64,000 bases of DNA from an uncultured Mesorhizobium sp. (lineage in GTDB: Bacteria > Pseudomonadota > Alphaproteobacteria > Rhizobiales > Rhizobiaceae), in NCBI GenBank assembly GCA_937958475.1, contig CALFXR010000196.1, positions 62,001-126,000 on the forward strand. The letters run 5' to 3'. Below the pieces are notes generated by a model that worked only from the letters and a program-made list of their open reading frames with translations, was not told where the DNA came from and did not search any database. The stretch's first letter is position 1; each line of letters opens with the position of its first letter. Position numbers and translations under genes: made by a program. Below, piece after piece: positions 53,024-63,901 of the stretch.

Positions 53024-54520
53024 ATGATCGAATATGGACATTTCATCGGCGGCAAACGCGTCGCCGGAACGAGCGGGCGCAAGCAGGACGTCATGCAGCC
53101 GATGGACGGTTCCGTCCGCGGCACGGTGGCGCTGGCGTCGGCCGCCGAACTGCGCGCCGCCGTCGAGAACGCCAAGGCGGCACAGGTGGGATGGGGGGCG
53201 ACCAACCCGCAGCGCCGTGTGCGCGTGCTGATGAAGTTCCTCGAACTGGTCGCGCAGGAGTACGATTCCCTCGCCGAACTGCTCGCCCGCGAGCACGGCA
53301 AGACGATCGCCGACGCCAAGGGCGACATCCAGCGCGGCCTCGAGGTCATCGAAGTGTGCATCGGCGCGCCGCACCTGATGAAGGGCGAGTTCACCGACGG
53401 CGCCGGCCCCGGCATCGACGTCTACTCGATGCGCCAGCCGCTCGGCGTGGTCGCGGGCATCACGCCGTTCAACTTCCCGGCGATGATCCCGCTGTGGAAG
53501 ATCGGCCCGGCAGTCGCGGCCGGCAATGCCTTCATCCTGAAGCCCTCGGAGCGCGATCCGGGCGTGCCGATGCGCATCGCCGAACTGTTCATCGAGGCCG
53601 GGCTCCCGGCCGGCGTGTTGAACGTGGTCAACGGCGACAAGGAAGCCGTCGACGCCATCCTCGACGATCCCGACATCAAGGCCGTCGGCTTCGTCGGCTC
53701 GACGCCGATCGCGCAGTACATCTATTCGCGCGCCACGGCGAACGGCAAGCGCGCCCAGTGCTTCGGCGGCGCCAAGAACCACATGATCATCATGCCCGAC
53801 GCCGACATGGACCAGACGGTCGACGCCCTCATCGGCGCCGGCTACGGCTCGGCCGGCGAGCGCTGCATGGCGATCTCGGTCGCCGTTCCCGTCGGCGAGG
53901 AGACCGCCAACCGCCTCATCGAGAAGCTGATCCCGCGCGTCGAGAGCCTGAAGGTCGGTCCGTCGACCGACAGCTCCGCCGACTTCGGTCCGCTGGTCAC
54001 CCAGCAGGCGCTGGACCGCGTCAAGGGTTACGTCGACATCGGCGTCAAGGAAGGCGCCAAGCTGCTCGTCGACGGCCGCGGCTTCACCATGCAGGGCTAC
54101 GAGGACGGCTACTACATGGGCGGCTGCCTGTTCGACCACGTCACGCCGGAGATGAAGATCTACAAGGAAGAGATCTTCGGCCCGGTCCTTGCGGTGGTGC
54201 GCGCCAACACCTACGAGAACGCGATCAAGCTCACCAACGACCACGAATACGGCAACGGCGTCGCGATCTTCACCCGCGACGGCGACGCCGCCCGCGACTT
54301 CGCCTCCCGCGTCCAGGTCGGCATGGTCGGCGTCAACGTTCCGATCCCGGTGCCGATCGCCTACTACACGTTCGGCGGCTGGAAGGCCTCGTCCTTCGGC
54401 GACCTGAACCAGCACGGCCCGGACGCCTTCCGCTTCTACACCAAGACCAAGACGGTCACCTCGCGCTGGCCGAGCGGCGTCAAGGACGGCGCGGAGTTCG
54501 TCATCCCGACGATGAAGTAG
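53024..54520 (+). CDS. mmsA: Methylmalonate-semialdehyde dehydrogenase (CoA-acylating)
   Basis: A 498-residue aldehyde dehydrogenase turning methylmalonate or malonate semialdehyde, CoA and NAD into propionyl- or acetyl-CoA. The group-specific GITPFNFPAMIPLWKIGPAV and catalytic GERCMAISVAV (cysteine in RCMA) blocks are clear, and the last 20 residues end FVIPTMK as in MmsA. GGGAGAACG precedes the ATG. It diverges from the LysR gene and ends in a terminator, so it is a single-gene unit. Role in valine, myo-inositol or beta-alanine breakdown. Confidence 0.96.
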   Translation: MIEYGHFIGGKRVAGTSGRKQDVMQPMDGSVRGTVALASAAELRAAVENAKAAQVGWGATNPQRRVRVLMKFLELVAQEYDSLAELLAREHGKTIADAKGDIQRGLEVIEVCIGAPHLMKGEFTDGAGPGIDVYSMRQPLGVVAGITPFNFPAMIPLWKIGPAVAAGNAFILKPSERDPGVPMRIAELFIEAGLPAGVLNVVNGDKEAVDAILDDPDIKAVGFVGSTPIAQYIYSRATANGKRAQCFGGAKNHMIIMPDADMDQTVDALIGAGYGSAGERCMAISVAVPVGEETANRLIEKLIPRVESLKVGPSTDSSADFGPLVTQQALDRVKGYVDIGVKEGAKLLVDGRGFTMQGYEDGYYMGGCLFDHVTPEMKIYKEEIFGPVLAVVRANTYENAIKLTNDHEYGNGVAIFTRDGDAARDFASRVQVGMVGVNVPIPVPIAYYTFGGWKASSFGDLNQHGPDAFRFYTKTKTVTSRWPSGVKDGAEFVIPTMK

Positions 54521-54543
54521 TCTTCCTCGTCATCAATTTCCGG

Positions 54544-54576
54544 AAAGGGCGCGGCGCCATCGTCGCGCCCTTTTCG
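54544..54576. terminator. Bidirectional terminator between mmsA and gntR
   Basis: AAAGGGCGCG (54544-54553) and CGCGCCCTTT (54564-54573) are perfect 10-base arms with a 10-base loop, followed by TTTC. It sits between convergent genes. Confidence 0.85.
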
Positions 54577-54578
54577 TT

Positions 54579-55241
54579 TCACCAGCCGGCGGCGGTCCGG
54601 GCGTGCGAGCGCAGGAGGGTCATCAGGCGGTCGGCCTCGGCGCCTGCCGCGTCCTCGTCGCGGGCGAGGATCGCCTGGATCAGGGCGACGTGGTGGCCGG
54701 CGGCTTCCGCCAGGCCGTCGCGGCCGCGGTAGCGGTACCAGAAGCGCCGGCTGTGCGTCTGCAGCGGTGCAGCGAGCTGCGCCGCGTAGCGGTTGTCTGC
54801 GGCGAGCGCCACCGCCTCGTCGAGAGACTTGTCGGCTTCGAGGAAGCCGCCGACGTCGCCGGCGACAACGGCGTCGTGCATGGCGAGCGCCGCGCTCTGC
54901 AGCGCCGCGATCGCCTCCGGCGTCAGCCAGCGCGCCGCCGAGCGGGCGAGCAGCACCTCGACGCCGCGCCGTGCGTCGATGATCTTTGCCCAGTCGCCGC
55001 TCTCCAGCGCCGCGATCGCCAGGCCGGCCCTCGGCCTCACCGACATCAGCCCTTCCCAGGCGAGCCGCTGGATCGCTTCGCGCACCGGCGTGCGGCCGAG
55101 CCCGACCCGGTCGATCAGCGCACCCTCGGTGGTGATGCTGCCCGGCGACAGCTCCAGCATCACGATCATGCGCTCCAGGGTTCGATAGGCGCGGGTAGCG
55201 GCCGGCTCGCCGGTTTCGATCTCGCTGGAGGTCTGGTCCAT
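54579..55241 (-). CDS. GntR-family (FCD) transcriptional regulator, probable HypR
   Basis: A 220-residue GntR regulator with an N-terminal winged helix (SITTEGALIDRVGLGRTPVR, then EAIQRLAWEGLM) and a C-terminal FCD effector domain with metal-binding style residues. It diverges from the hydroxyproline-type operon; two identical palindromes occupy the shared gap. This matches the HypR-style regulators of trans-4-hydroxyproline genes in rhizobia, assignment by context. Confidence 0.93.
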   Translation of the reverse strand: MDQTSSEIETGEPAATRAYRTLERMIVMLELSPGSITTEGALIDRVGLGRTPVREAIQRLAWEGLMSVRPRAGLAIAALESGDWAKIIDARRGVEVLLARSAARWLTPEAIAALQSAALAMHDAVVAGDVGGFLEADKSLDEAVALAADNRYAAQLAAPLQTHSRRFWYRYRGRDGLAEAAGHHVALIQAILARDEDAAGAEADRLMTLLRSHARTAAGW

Positions 55242-55258
55242 ATGTGTCGAATCCCGCG

Positions 55259-55270
55259 GTGATATATCAG
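55259..55270. promoter_or_regulatory. GntR-type operator, copy 1
   Basis: GTGATATATCAG holds the perfect palindrome TGATATATCA, 18 bases upstream of the gntR start. Its exact reverse complement recurs at 55315-55326. Confidence 0.8.
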
Positions 55271-55284
55271 GCGCGTCTTGACGA

Positions 55285-55313
55285 TTGACGTCGCGCCCGA
55301 ATATAGATATATG
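55285..55313 (+). promoter_or_regulatory. Promoter of the hydroxyproline-type operon
   Basis: TTGACG (55285-55290), 17 bases, TATATG (55308-55313). Operator copy 2 begins one base later, covering the start of transcription. Confidence 0.65.
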
Positions 55314-55314
55314 A

Positions 55315-55326
55315 CTGATATATCAC
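55315..55326. promoter_or_regulatory. GntR-type operator, copy 2
   Basis: CTGATATATCAC is the exact reverse complement of copy 1 and lies at the predicted transcription start, 15 bases before the DapA-family start codon. It overlaps the beginning of the ribosome-site region. Confidence 0.8.
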
Positions 55327-55340
55327 AAGGAGAAACTCAT

Positions 55341-56234
55341 ATGTGGTCTGGCGTCTTCCCCGCGGTCACCACCAAGTTCACCCCCGACGACCGGCTCGAC
55401 CATGCCGAGATGGAGCGCTGCTTCGCCCTGCAGATGGAGGCCGGCTGCGACGGCATCATTGTCTGCGGCTCGCTCGGCGAGGGGCCGATGCTCAGTCATG
55501 ACGAGAAGCTCGACGTGTTCGCCACGGCGCGGAAGGTGGCCGGCGGCAAGCCGGTGCTGCTCACCATCAACGAGGCCGGAACCCGCGAGGCGGCGTCGCT
55601 GGCCCGGCGCGCGGCGCAGGCCGGCGCCGACGGGCTGATGGTGGTGCCGAGCCCGATCTACCACACCAATCCGCAGGAGACGGTCGCCGCGTTGCGCGCC
55701 GTGGCCGCCGCCGGCGACCTGCCGGTGATGATCTACTCCAACCGCCTGGCCTACCGGGTCGACGTCACCGTCGATATCATGGAAGAACTGGCGAGCGATG
55801 CCCGCTTCGTCGCGGTGAAGGAATCCTCCGACGACATCCGCCGCTCGACCGAGATCATCAACCGGTTGGGCAGCCGCTACGACCTCTTCACCGGCGTCGA
55901 CAACCTCGCCTACGAGGCGCTCTGCGTCGGCGCCATCGGCTGGGTCGCGGGCCTCGTCACCGCCTTCCCGAAGGAGACGGTGGCGATCTACCGGCTGATG
56001 CAGGCCAGCCGCCGCGACGAGGCGCTGGCGATCTACCGCTGGTTCCGGCCGCTGCTCGACCTCGATGTCTCGACCTACCTGGTGCAGAACATCAAGCTTG
56101 CCGAAGTCCATGCGATCGGCAGCAACGATCGCGTGCGCATGCCGCGCCAGCCGCTGGCGGGCGAACGCCGCGCGGCGGTGGAGAAAGTCATCCGCGACGC
56201 GCTTGCCGTCCGCCCCTCGCTTCCCGCATTGTGA
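55341..56234 (+). CDS. DapA-family lyase, probable pyrroline-4-hydroxy-2-carboxylate deaminase
   Basis: A 297-residue member of the dihydrodipicolinate synthase/N-acetylneuraminate lyase superfamily. IIVCGSLGEGPMLSHDEK, PSPIYHTNPQE and the Schiff-base lysine in FVAVKESSDDI are present, as is the YxxNR segment (VMIYSNRLAYRVD). It heads an operon with an FAD oxidase and hydroxyproline epimerase, which together match trans-4-hydroxyproline breakdown, where a DapA-family enzyme deaminates the pyrroline intermediate (HypD). AAGGAG precedes the ATG. Other DapA-family functions cannot be excluded. Confidence 0.88.
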   Translation: MWSGVFPAVTTKFTPDDRLDHAEMERCFALQMEAGCDGIIVCGSLGEGPMLSHDEKLDVFATARKVAGGKPVLLTINEAGTREAASLARRAAQAGADGLMVVPSPIYHTNPQETVAALRAVAAAGDLPVMIYSNRLAYRVDVTVDIMEELASDARFVAVKESSDDIRRSTEIINRLGSRYDLFTGVDNLAYEALCVGAIGWVAGLVTAFPKETVAIYRLMQASRRDEALAIYRWFRPLLDLDVSTYLVQNIKLAEVHAIGSNDRVRMPRQPLAGERRAAVEKVIRDALAVRPSLPAL

Positions 56235-56297
56235 AGCTGGCGGTCGAAGGGTGGCGGCCGAAGGGTGGCGGAACGACAGCAGCGTGCAGGTGACAGC

Positions 56298-57551
56298 GTG
56301 AATCAAGCCGCGGAGAAGGCCGACGTCGTCGTGATCGGCGCCGGCATCGTCGGGATCTGCTCGGCCGTCTTCCTGGCCGAGGCAGGGAAAAAGGTCGTCG
56401 TCGTCGACCGCACCGGCGTCTGCGAGGCGACGAGTTCGGGCAACGCCGCCGCGCTCGCCTTCACCGACATGCTGCCCATGGCGCACAAGGGCATGAGCCG
56501 GCAGGTGCCGAAATGGCTCGCCGATCCGCTCGGGCCCCTGGCGATACCGCCGGCCTACCTGCCGAAGCTGATGCCGTGGCTGATCCGCTTCGTCATGGCG
56601 GGTCGCCCGGGCCGCTACGAGGCGAGCCTGACCGCCCAGGCCTCGATGATGAAGCTCGCAGAGCGGGAATGGCACGGCCTCTTCGATCGCTCCGGGACCC
56701 GCACCATGCTGCGCGAGCACGGTTCGCTCGAGCTCTACGAGAGCGAGGCGGAGTTCGGTGCCTCGCTGCCCGGCTGGGCGGCGCGCGAGCGCTTCGGCGT
56801 CGCCTTCAAGCACCTCGGGATGGCCGAGCTGGCCGACTATCAGCCGGGCCTGTCGCCGGCCTTCGTGCGCGGCACTTTCGTGCCCGAATGGAAAAACGTC
56901 GCCGATCCCATGCTGCTCGGCAAGGCGCTGTGGTCATACGCCGAGACGCTGGGCGCGCGCTTCGTCCAGGCGCGTGTCGCCGCCGTGGTGCCGTCGTCCG
57001 AGGGCGTCTCGGTGGCGCTCGAAGGAGGCAGCACGCTCGCGGCGGGCCGCGCGGTCGTCGCCGCCGGCGCCTGGTCGCATTTCCTGGCGCGCGCCTGCGG
57101 CGACCGCATCCCGCTCGAAACCGAGCGCGGCTACAACACGACGCTGCCGTCGAGCGCCTTCGACGTTCGCCGGCAACTGGTCTTCCCCGGCCACGGCTTC
57201 GTCATCACGCCGCTGTCGACGGGGCTGCGCGTCGGCGGCGCGGTCGAACTCGGCGGGCTCGACCGGCCCCCCAACTACGCCCGCTCGCGCGCCATGCTGG
57301 AGAAGGCGAGGCGCTTCCTGCCCGGCCTCGATCCCGCCGGCGGGCGCGAATGGATGGGCTATCGCCCGTCGCTGCCGGATTCGCTGCCCGTCATCGGCCG
57401 TTCGCGTTCCAGCGACAACGTCGTCTACGCCTTCGGCCACGGCCATCTCGGCCTGACCCAGGCCGCCGCGACCGGGCGGCTGGTGCGCGACGTCCTGCTC
57501 GACCGGGCCGCGGCGATCCCGCTCGCCCCCTTCTCACCGCAACGCTTCTGA
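56298..57551 (+). CDS. FAD-dependent D-amino-acid oxidoreductase, probable cis-4-hydroxy-D-proline oxidase
   Basis: A 417-residue DadA-type flavoenzyme. The FAD motif VVVIGAGIVGICSAVFLAEAG is quoted as VVVIGAGIVGICSAVFL and AEAG; a C-terminal GHGHLGLTQAAATG block closes the FAD site. Start: GTG with AGGTGA before it; an upstream GTG at 56265 is possible. Between the DapA-family gene and the epimerase, it probably oxidises cis-4-hydroxy-D-proline (HypO role). Confidence 0.88.
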   Translation: MNQAAEKADVVVIGAGIVGICSAVFLAEAGKKVVVVDRTGVCEATSSGNAAALAFTDMLPMAHKGMSRQVPKWLADPLGPLAIPPAYLPKLMPWLIRFVMAGRPGRYEASLTAQASMMKLAEREWHGLFDRSGTRTMLREHGSLELYESEAEFGASLPGWAARERFGVAFKHLGMAELADYQPGLSPAFVRGTFVPEWKNVADPMLLGKALWSYAETLGARFVQARVAAVVPSSEGVSVALEGGSTLAAGRAVVAAGAWSHFLARACGDRIPLETERGYNTTLPSSAFDVRRQLVFPGHGFVITPLSTGLRVGGAVELGGLDRPPNYARSRAMLEKARRFLPGLDPAGGREWMGYRPSLPDSLPVIGRSRSSDNVVYAFGHGHLGLTQAAATGRLVRDVLLDRAAAIPLAPFSPQRF

Positions 57552-57566
57552 TCCGAGGTTCCGACC

Positions 57567-58568
57567 ATGGCCCGGCACTCGTTCTTCTGCATCGACGGCC
57601 ACACCTGCGGCAATCCCGTGCGCCTGGTCGCCGGCGGGGGGCCCCTGCTCGACGGCACCACGATGATGGAGCGGCGCGCCCACTTCCTCGCGGAATTCGA
57701 CTGGATCCGCACCGGGCTGATGTTCGAGCCGCGCGGCCACGACGTCATGTCGGGGTCGATCCTCTATCCCCCGACGCGGCCCGACTGCGACATCGCCATC
57801 CTGTTCATCGAGACGTCGGGCTGCCTGCCGATGTGCGGCCACGGCACGATCGGCACGGTGACCATGGCGATCGAGCACGGGATAGTGCGGCCGAAGACGC
57901 CGGGCGTGCTCAAGCTCGACACGCCGGCCGGCCTGGTGATCGCCGAGTACCGGCAGGAAGGCGCCCATGTCGAGGAAGTGCGCATCACCAACGTGCCGTC
58001 CTTCCTCTACGCGGAAGGGCTGACGGTGGACTGTCCGACGCTCGGCGAAATCACCGTCGATGTCGCCTATGGCGGCAATTTCTACGCCATCGTCGACCCG
58101 CAGAAGAACTTCCGCGACATCGCCGACCATTCGGCCGGCGACTTCATCGCCTGGAGCCCGGTGGTACGCCGGCGGCTCAACGAGAAGTACAGCTTCGTCC
58201 ATCCGGAAAATCCGTCGATCAACCGCCTGACCCACATGCTGTGGACCGGCGCGCCGCGCCACGCGGAGGCCGACGCACGCAACGCCGTCTTCTACGGCGA
58301 CAAGGCGATCGACCGCTCGCCCTGCGGCACCGGCACCTCTGCGCGCATGGCGCAGCTCCATGCCAAGGGACGGCTGAAGGCCGGCGACAGCTTCGTCCAC
58401 GAATCCATCATCGGTTCGCTGTTCAAGGGCCGCGTCGAGAAGGAGACGACGGTCGGCGGCAAGCCGGCGATCGTTCCTTCCATCGGTGGCTGGGCGCGTA
58501 TGACGGGACTGAACACGATCTTCATCGACGACCGCGACCCGTTCGCGCACGGTTTCGTCGTGGCGTGA
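57567..58568 (+). CDS. 4-hydroxyproline 2-epimerase (proline racemase family)
   Basis: A 333-residue cofactor-independent epimerase that converts trans-4-hydroxy-L-proline to its cis-D form. Both catalytic cysteines of the two-base mechanism are present: C90 in PMCGHGTIG and C253 in SPCGTGTSA, at the numbering reported for the Brucella enzyme. A dehydratase relative would have replaced the first by threonine or serine. It follows the oxidase by 15 bases. The step feeding the next enzyme, oxoglutarate semialdehyde dehydrogenase, has no gene in the window. Confidence 0.93.
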   Translation: MARHSFFCIDGHTCGNPVRLVAGGGPLLDGTTMMERRAHFLAEFDWIRTGLMFEPRGHDVMSGSILYPPTRPDCDIAILFIETSGCLPMCGHGTIGTVTMAIEHGIVRPKTPGVLKLDTPAGLVIAEYRQEGAHVEEVRITNVPSFLYAEGLTVDCPTLGEITVDVAYGGNFYAIVDPQKNFRDIADHSAGDFIAWSPVVRRRLNEKYSFVHPENPSINRLTHMLWTGAPRHAEADARNAVFYGDKAIDRSPCGTGTSARMAQLHAKGRLKAGDSFVHESIIGSLFKGRVEKETTVGGKPAIVPSIGGWARMTGLNTIFIDDRDPFAHGFVVA

Positions 58569-58575
58569 CAAGGTC

Positions 58576-58599
58576 AGGGTTATGTCTAGACATTACCCT
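58576..58599. promoter_or_regulatory. Long near-perfect palindrome after the epimerase gene
   Basis: Arms AGGGTTATGTCT and AGACATTACCCT pair at 11 of 12 positions around a continuous centre (perfect inner ATGTCTAGACAT). It begins 8 bases after the epimerase stop, 298 bases before livH. It has no T-run, so it may be an operator rather than a terminator. Confidence 0.5.
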
Positions 58600-58896
58600 T
58601 CTGCAGACATTGAGCCGACGCAAGGAATCGCCGCGAAACGCGATTGTGACGGCAAGTCCTTCGAAACGGGCCCGATTTCGGTGCCTGCAAGGCAAAGACA
58701 TTGCGTTGGGCCAATGATAGTTTCCGTCCTAGTCCAGCAGGGGCGCGACACGGCAACGGGGAAGCCGGCGAAGTCCCTCTGCGACGTGCGACGGCGGAAA
58801 AAGGCCGTTGCAATCCGGGCCCGAAACTTTACGACTAGGGGAATTTAACGAAGGAATGCGACCGAAAGGCGACATTCCCAGGGGAGCCGTCTACAC
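58600..58896. other. Leader/intergenic region before livH with stem-loop
   Basis: This gap has no convincing gene. Near its end GGAATG (58853-58858) pairs with CATTCC (58873-58878), closing an inner CC-GAAA-GG loop; the ribosome site AGGGGAG follows directly (58880-58886), 10 bases before the livH ATG. The stem may influence translation of livH. Confidence 0.45.
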
Positions 58897-59799
<903 letters not shown>

Positions 59800-59803
59800 C
59801 GCC

Positions 59804-61365
<1,562 letters not shown>

Positions 61366-61366
<1 letters not shown>

Positions 61367-62670
61367 TGAGCGCGGCGACCAACATGACCCCCATTCTCAC
61401 TGTCGAGCACCTGTCGATGAAGTTCGGCGGGCTGGTCGCCATCGGCGACCTGAGCTTCGAGGCCAAACGCGGCGAGATCACCGCGTTGATCGGCCCGAAC
61501 GGCGCCGGCAAGACCACCGTGTTCAACTGCATCACCGGCTTCTACAAGCCGAGCGAAGGCATGATCACGCTGAGCGGCCGCGACGGTTCGAAGTTCCTCC
61601 TCGAGCGGATGCCCGACTTCCAGATCACCGCCAAGGCGAAGGTCGCGCGGACGTTCCAGAACATCCGCCTGTTCTCCGGCATGACGGTTCTGGAGAACCT
61701 GCTCGTGGCCCAGCACAACAAGCTGATGAAGGCCTCCGGCTTCACGGTGCTCGGACTGGTCGGCATCGGCGGCTATGCCAAGGCATCGCGGGAATCGGTC
61801 GAGCTGGCCGAGCACTGGCTGGAGAAGGCCAGCCTGGTGGACCGCGCCGACGATCCCGCGGGCGACCTTCCCTACGGGGCGCAGCGCCGCCTCGAAATCG
61901 CGCGCGCCATGTGCACGGAGCCGGAGCTGCTCTGCCTGGACGAGCCCGCTGCCGGCCTCAATCCCCGCGAATCGGCGGCGCTCAACGCGCTGCTCAACGA
62001 CATCAAGGACACCACCGGCACCTCGATCCTGCTTATCGAGCACGACATGTCGGTGGTCATGCAGATCTCCGACCACGTGGTCGTGCTCGAATACGGCAGG
62101 AAGATCTCCGACGGCGATCCGACCTTCGTGAAGAACGATCCGCGCGTTGTCGCCGCCTATCTCGGCGTCGACGACGAGGAGGTCGGGGATGTGCTGTCCG
62201 AGGTCGGCGACGAGCACGTCATCCACGAGCTCGAAGGCGAGCCCGATCCGGAACATGGCCCGTCGCCTTCGTCCTCGATGATGGCCGGTCCGATCTCCGA
62301 TACGATCGAGCAGAGCGGTGACGGCGCCGCCGGATCGGAGCTGGTCAAGGTCTCTCCCGGCGCGTCGAAGGCCGAGATCTTCGACCGCCGCGAGAAGGCG
62401 AGGGCCGCACTCGCCAACGCGCTCGAGGCGCCGCGCGGCGGCGCACCCGACCAACTGACGCTCATCAAGGGCATCGGGCCGGTGAACGAGCGCAAGCTCA
62501 ACGAGCACGGCATCTTCCACTTCGACCAGATCGCGGCATGGTCGACGGCCGACATCGCGGCCGTCGAGGCCTACCTCGCATTCGACGGGCGGATCGCCCG
62601 CGAAGACTGGGTCGGCCAGGCGAAATCGCTCGCCAGGAGCGGCGAAACCACGCGCGGAGGGCGCAACTGA
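61366..62670 (+). CDS. livG: LivG-type ATPase fused to a C-terminal helix-hairpin-helix domain
   Basis: A 434-residue protein. Residues 1-265 are a normal LivG ATPase (Walker A GPNGAGKTT at 43-51; LPYGAQRRLEIARAM signature; LLCLDEPAAGLNP Walker B). After an acidic linker (about 266-360, rich in D, E, P, S) comes a helix-hairpin-helix module at 362-425 (LTLIKGIGPVNERKLNEHGI, then FHFDQIAAW). Such tails are found on some alphaproteobacterial proteins, but their role on an importer ATPase is unknown. It overlaps livM and livF each by one base. Confidence 0.93.
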
Positions 62671-63398
62671 TGGCCGGAACTCCGCTTCTCCAGGTCCAGG
62701 GCGTCGAGACCTTCTACGGCAACATCCGGGCGCTCGACCGCGTCGACGTCGAGGTGCGGCAGGGCGAGATCGTCGCCCTGATCGGCGCCAACGGCGCCGG
62801 CAAGTCGACGCTGATGATGACGATATTCGGCAATCCGCGCGCGCGCGCCGGCTCCATCGTCTTCGACGGATCCGACATCACGCAACTGCCGACCCACGAG
62901 ATCGCGCGCCTGCGCATCGCCCAGTCGCCGGAAGGCCGGCGCATCTTCCCGCGCATGACCGTGCTGGAAAATCTGCAGATGGGGGCGAGCCTCGACAATC
63001 TGAAGTATTTCGCCGAGGACTCCGAGAAGGTCTTCACCCTGTTCCCGCGCCTGAAGGAACGCATCTCGCAGCGCGGCGGAACGCTGTCGGGAGGTGAGCA
63101 GCAGATGCTTTCGATCGGCCGCGCCCTGATGGCGCGCCCGCGGCTCTTGCTGCTTGACGAGCCTTCGCTCGGGCTGGCCCCGCTGATCGTCAAGCAGATT
63201 TTCGACGCGATCCGCGAGCTCAACCGCACGCAGGGGCTCACCGTCTTCCTCGTCGAGCAGAACGCGTTCGGCGCGCTCAAGCTCGCCAATCGCGGCTACG
63301 TGATGGTCAACGGCCGGGTGACGATGAGCGGCAGCGGCGCCCAGCTGCTTGCCGATCCGGAGGTCCGCGCCGCCTATCTCGAAGGCGGCCGGCATTGA
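62670..63398 (+). CDS. livF: Branched-chain amino acid ABC transporter ATPase LivF
   Basis: A 242-residue ATPase: Walker A GANGAGKST, signature GGTLSGGEQQMLSIGRALM and LLLLDEPSLGLAPL Walker B, all typical for LivF. The start overlaps the livG stop (TGATG). It completes the LivHMGF set; the small membrane gene follows after 19 bases. Confidence 0.95.
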   Translation: MAGTPLLQVQGVETFYGNIRALDRVDVEVRQGEIVALIGANGAGKSTLMMTIFGNPRARAGSIVFDGSDITQLPTHEIARLRIAQSPEGRRIFPRMTVLENLQMGASLDNLKYFAEDSEKVFTLFPRLKERISQRGGTLSGGEQQMLSIGRALMARPRLLLLDEPSLGLAPLIVKQIFDAIRELNRTQGLTVFLVEQNAFGALKLANRGYVMVNGRVTMSGSGAQLLADPEVRAAYLEGGRH

Positions 63399-63417
63399 AC
63401 CGACAGGGAGACCGGGA

Positions 63418-63765
63418 ATGAGCGGCATACTCTATGAAGAAACGTCGATCTGGCAGTTCTTCTTCGTCACCTGCCTGCTCGGCGGCTGGGCGGCGTGGAT
63501 GACCGGACGGGCCTGCGCGATGACGTGGCGGTCCTATTCGAGCCTGATCGTATATCTGCTGGTGCTTGGTGTCGCCGTGCGCTTCATCCACCATGCGCTG
63601 TTCGAAGGAACGATGCTGACGGTGCAGTTCTACGTCGTCGATACGATCATCCTGATCGCGCTCGGCACCCTCGGATTCCGCTATACGCGCACCAACCAGA
63701 TGGTGACGCAGTACCACTGGCTTTACGAGCGCGCGTCGCTCCTGTCATGGCGCGACCGCGGCTGA
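63418..63765 (+). CDS. Small membrane protein (DUF6867-like) linked to liv genes
   Basis: A 115-residue protein with three probable helices (about 12-30, 42-62, 68-88) and a basic C terminus (YHWLYERASLLSWRDRG). It lies between livF and livK, in the position where alphaproteobacteria often keep a conserved membrane protein of unknown function. GACAGGGAGACCGGG precedes the ATG. I cannot assign activity; an accessory part of the transporter is plausible. Confidence 0.78.
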   Translation: MSGILYEETSIWQFFFVTCLLGGWAAWMTGRACAMTWRSYSSLIVYLLVLGVAVRFIHHALFEGTMLTVQFYVVDTIILIALGTLGFRYTRTNQMVTQYHWLYERASLLSWRDRG

Positions 63766-63901
63766 GGTTCACCATTTGCGCCGATTCCGCCGGGAATCGA
63801 CGTGACAACGGCCGCGAAATCGGCAAACTACCACTTCTGCGATAGGGTGGGCATCGCATGAACGTGTCATCCACGCCCACTCGTTTAATGGGAGCGTTTC
63901 T

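Noticed and set aside
53024..54520. Aldehyde dehydrogenase as the missing hydroxyproline-pathway enzyme
   Set aside because: Its FNFPAMIPLWK and GERCMAIS blocks identify MmsA, and a terminator and the gntR gene separate it from the operon.
55246..55260. TCGAATCCCGC resembling a tRNA T-loop
   Set aside because: No matching acceptor, D or anticodon stems surround it.
58582..58848. 88-codon open frame before livH
   Set aside because: It begins inside the palindrome, has no ribosome site and no family features.
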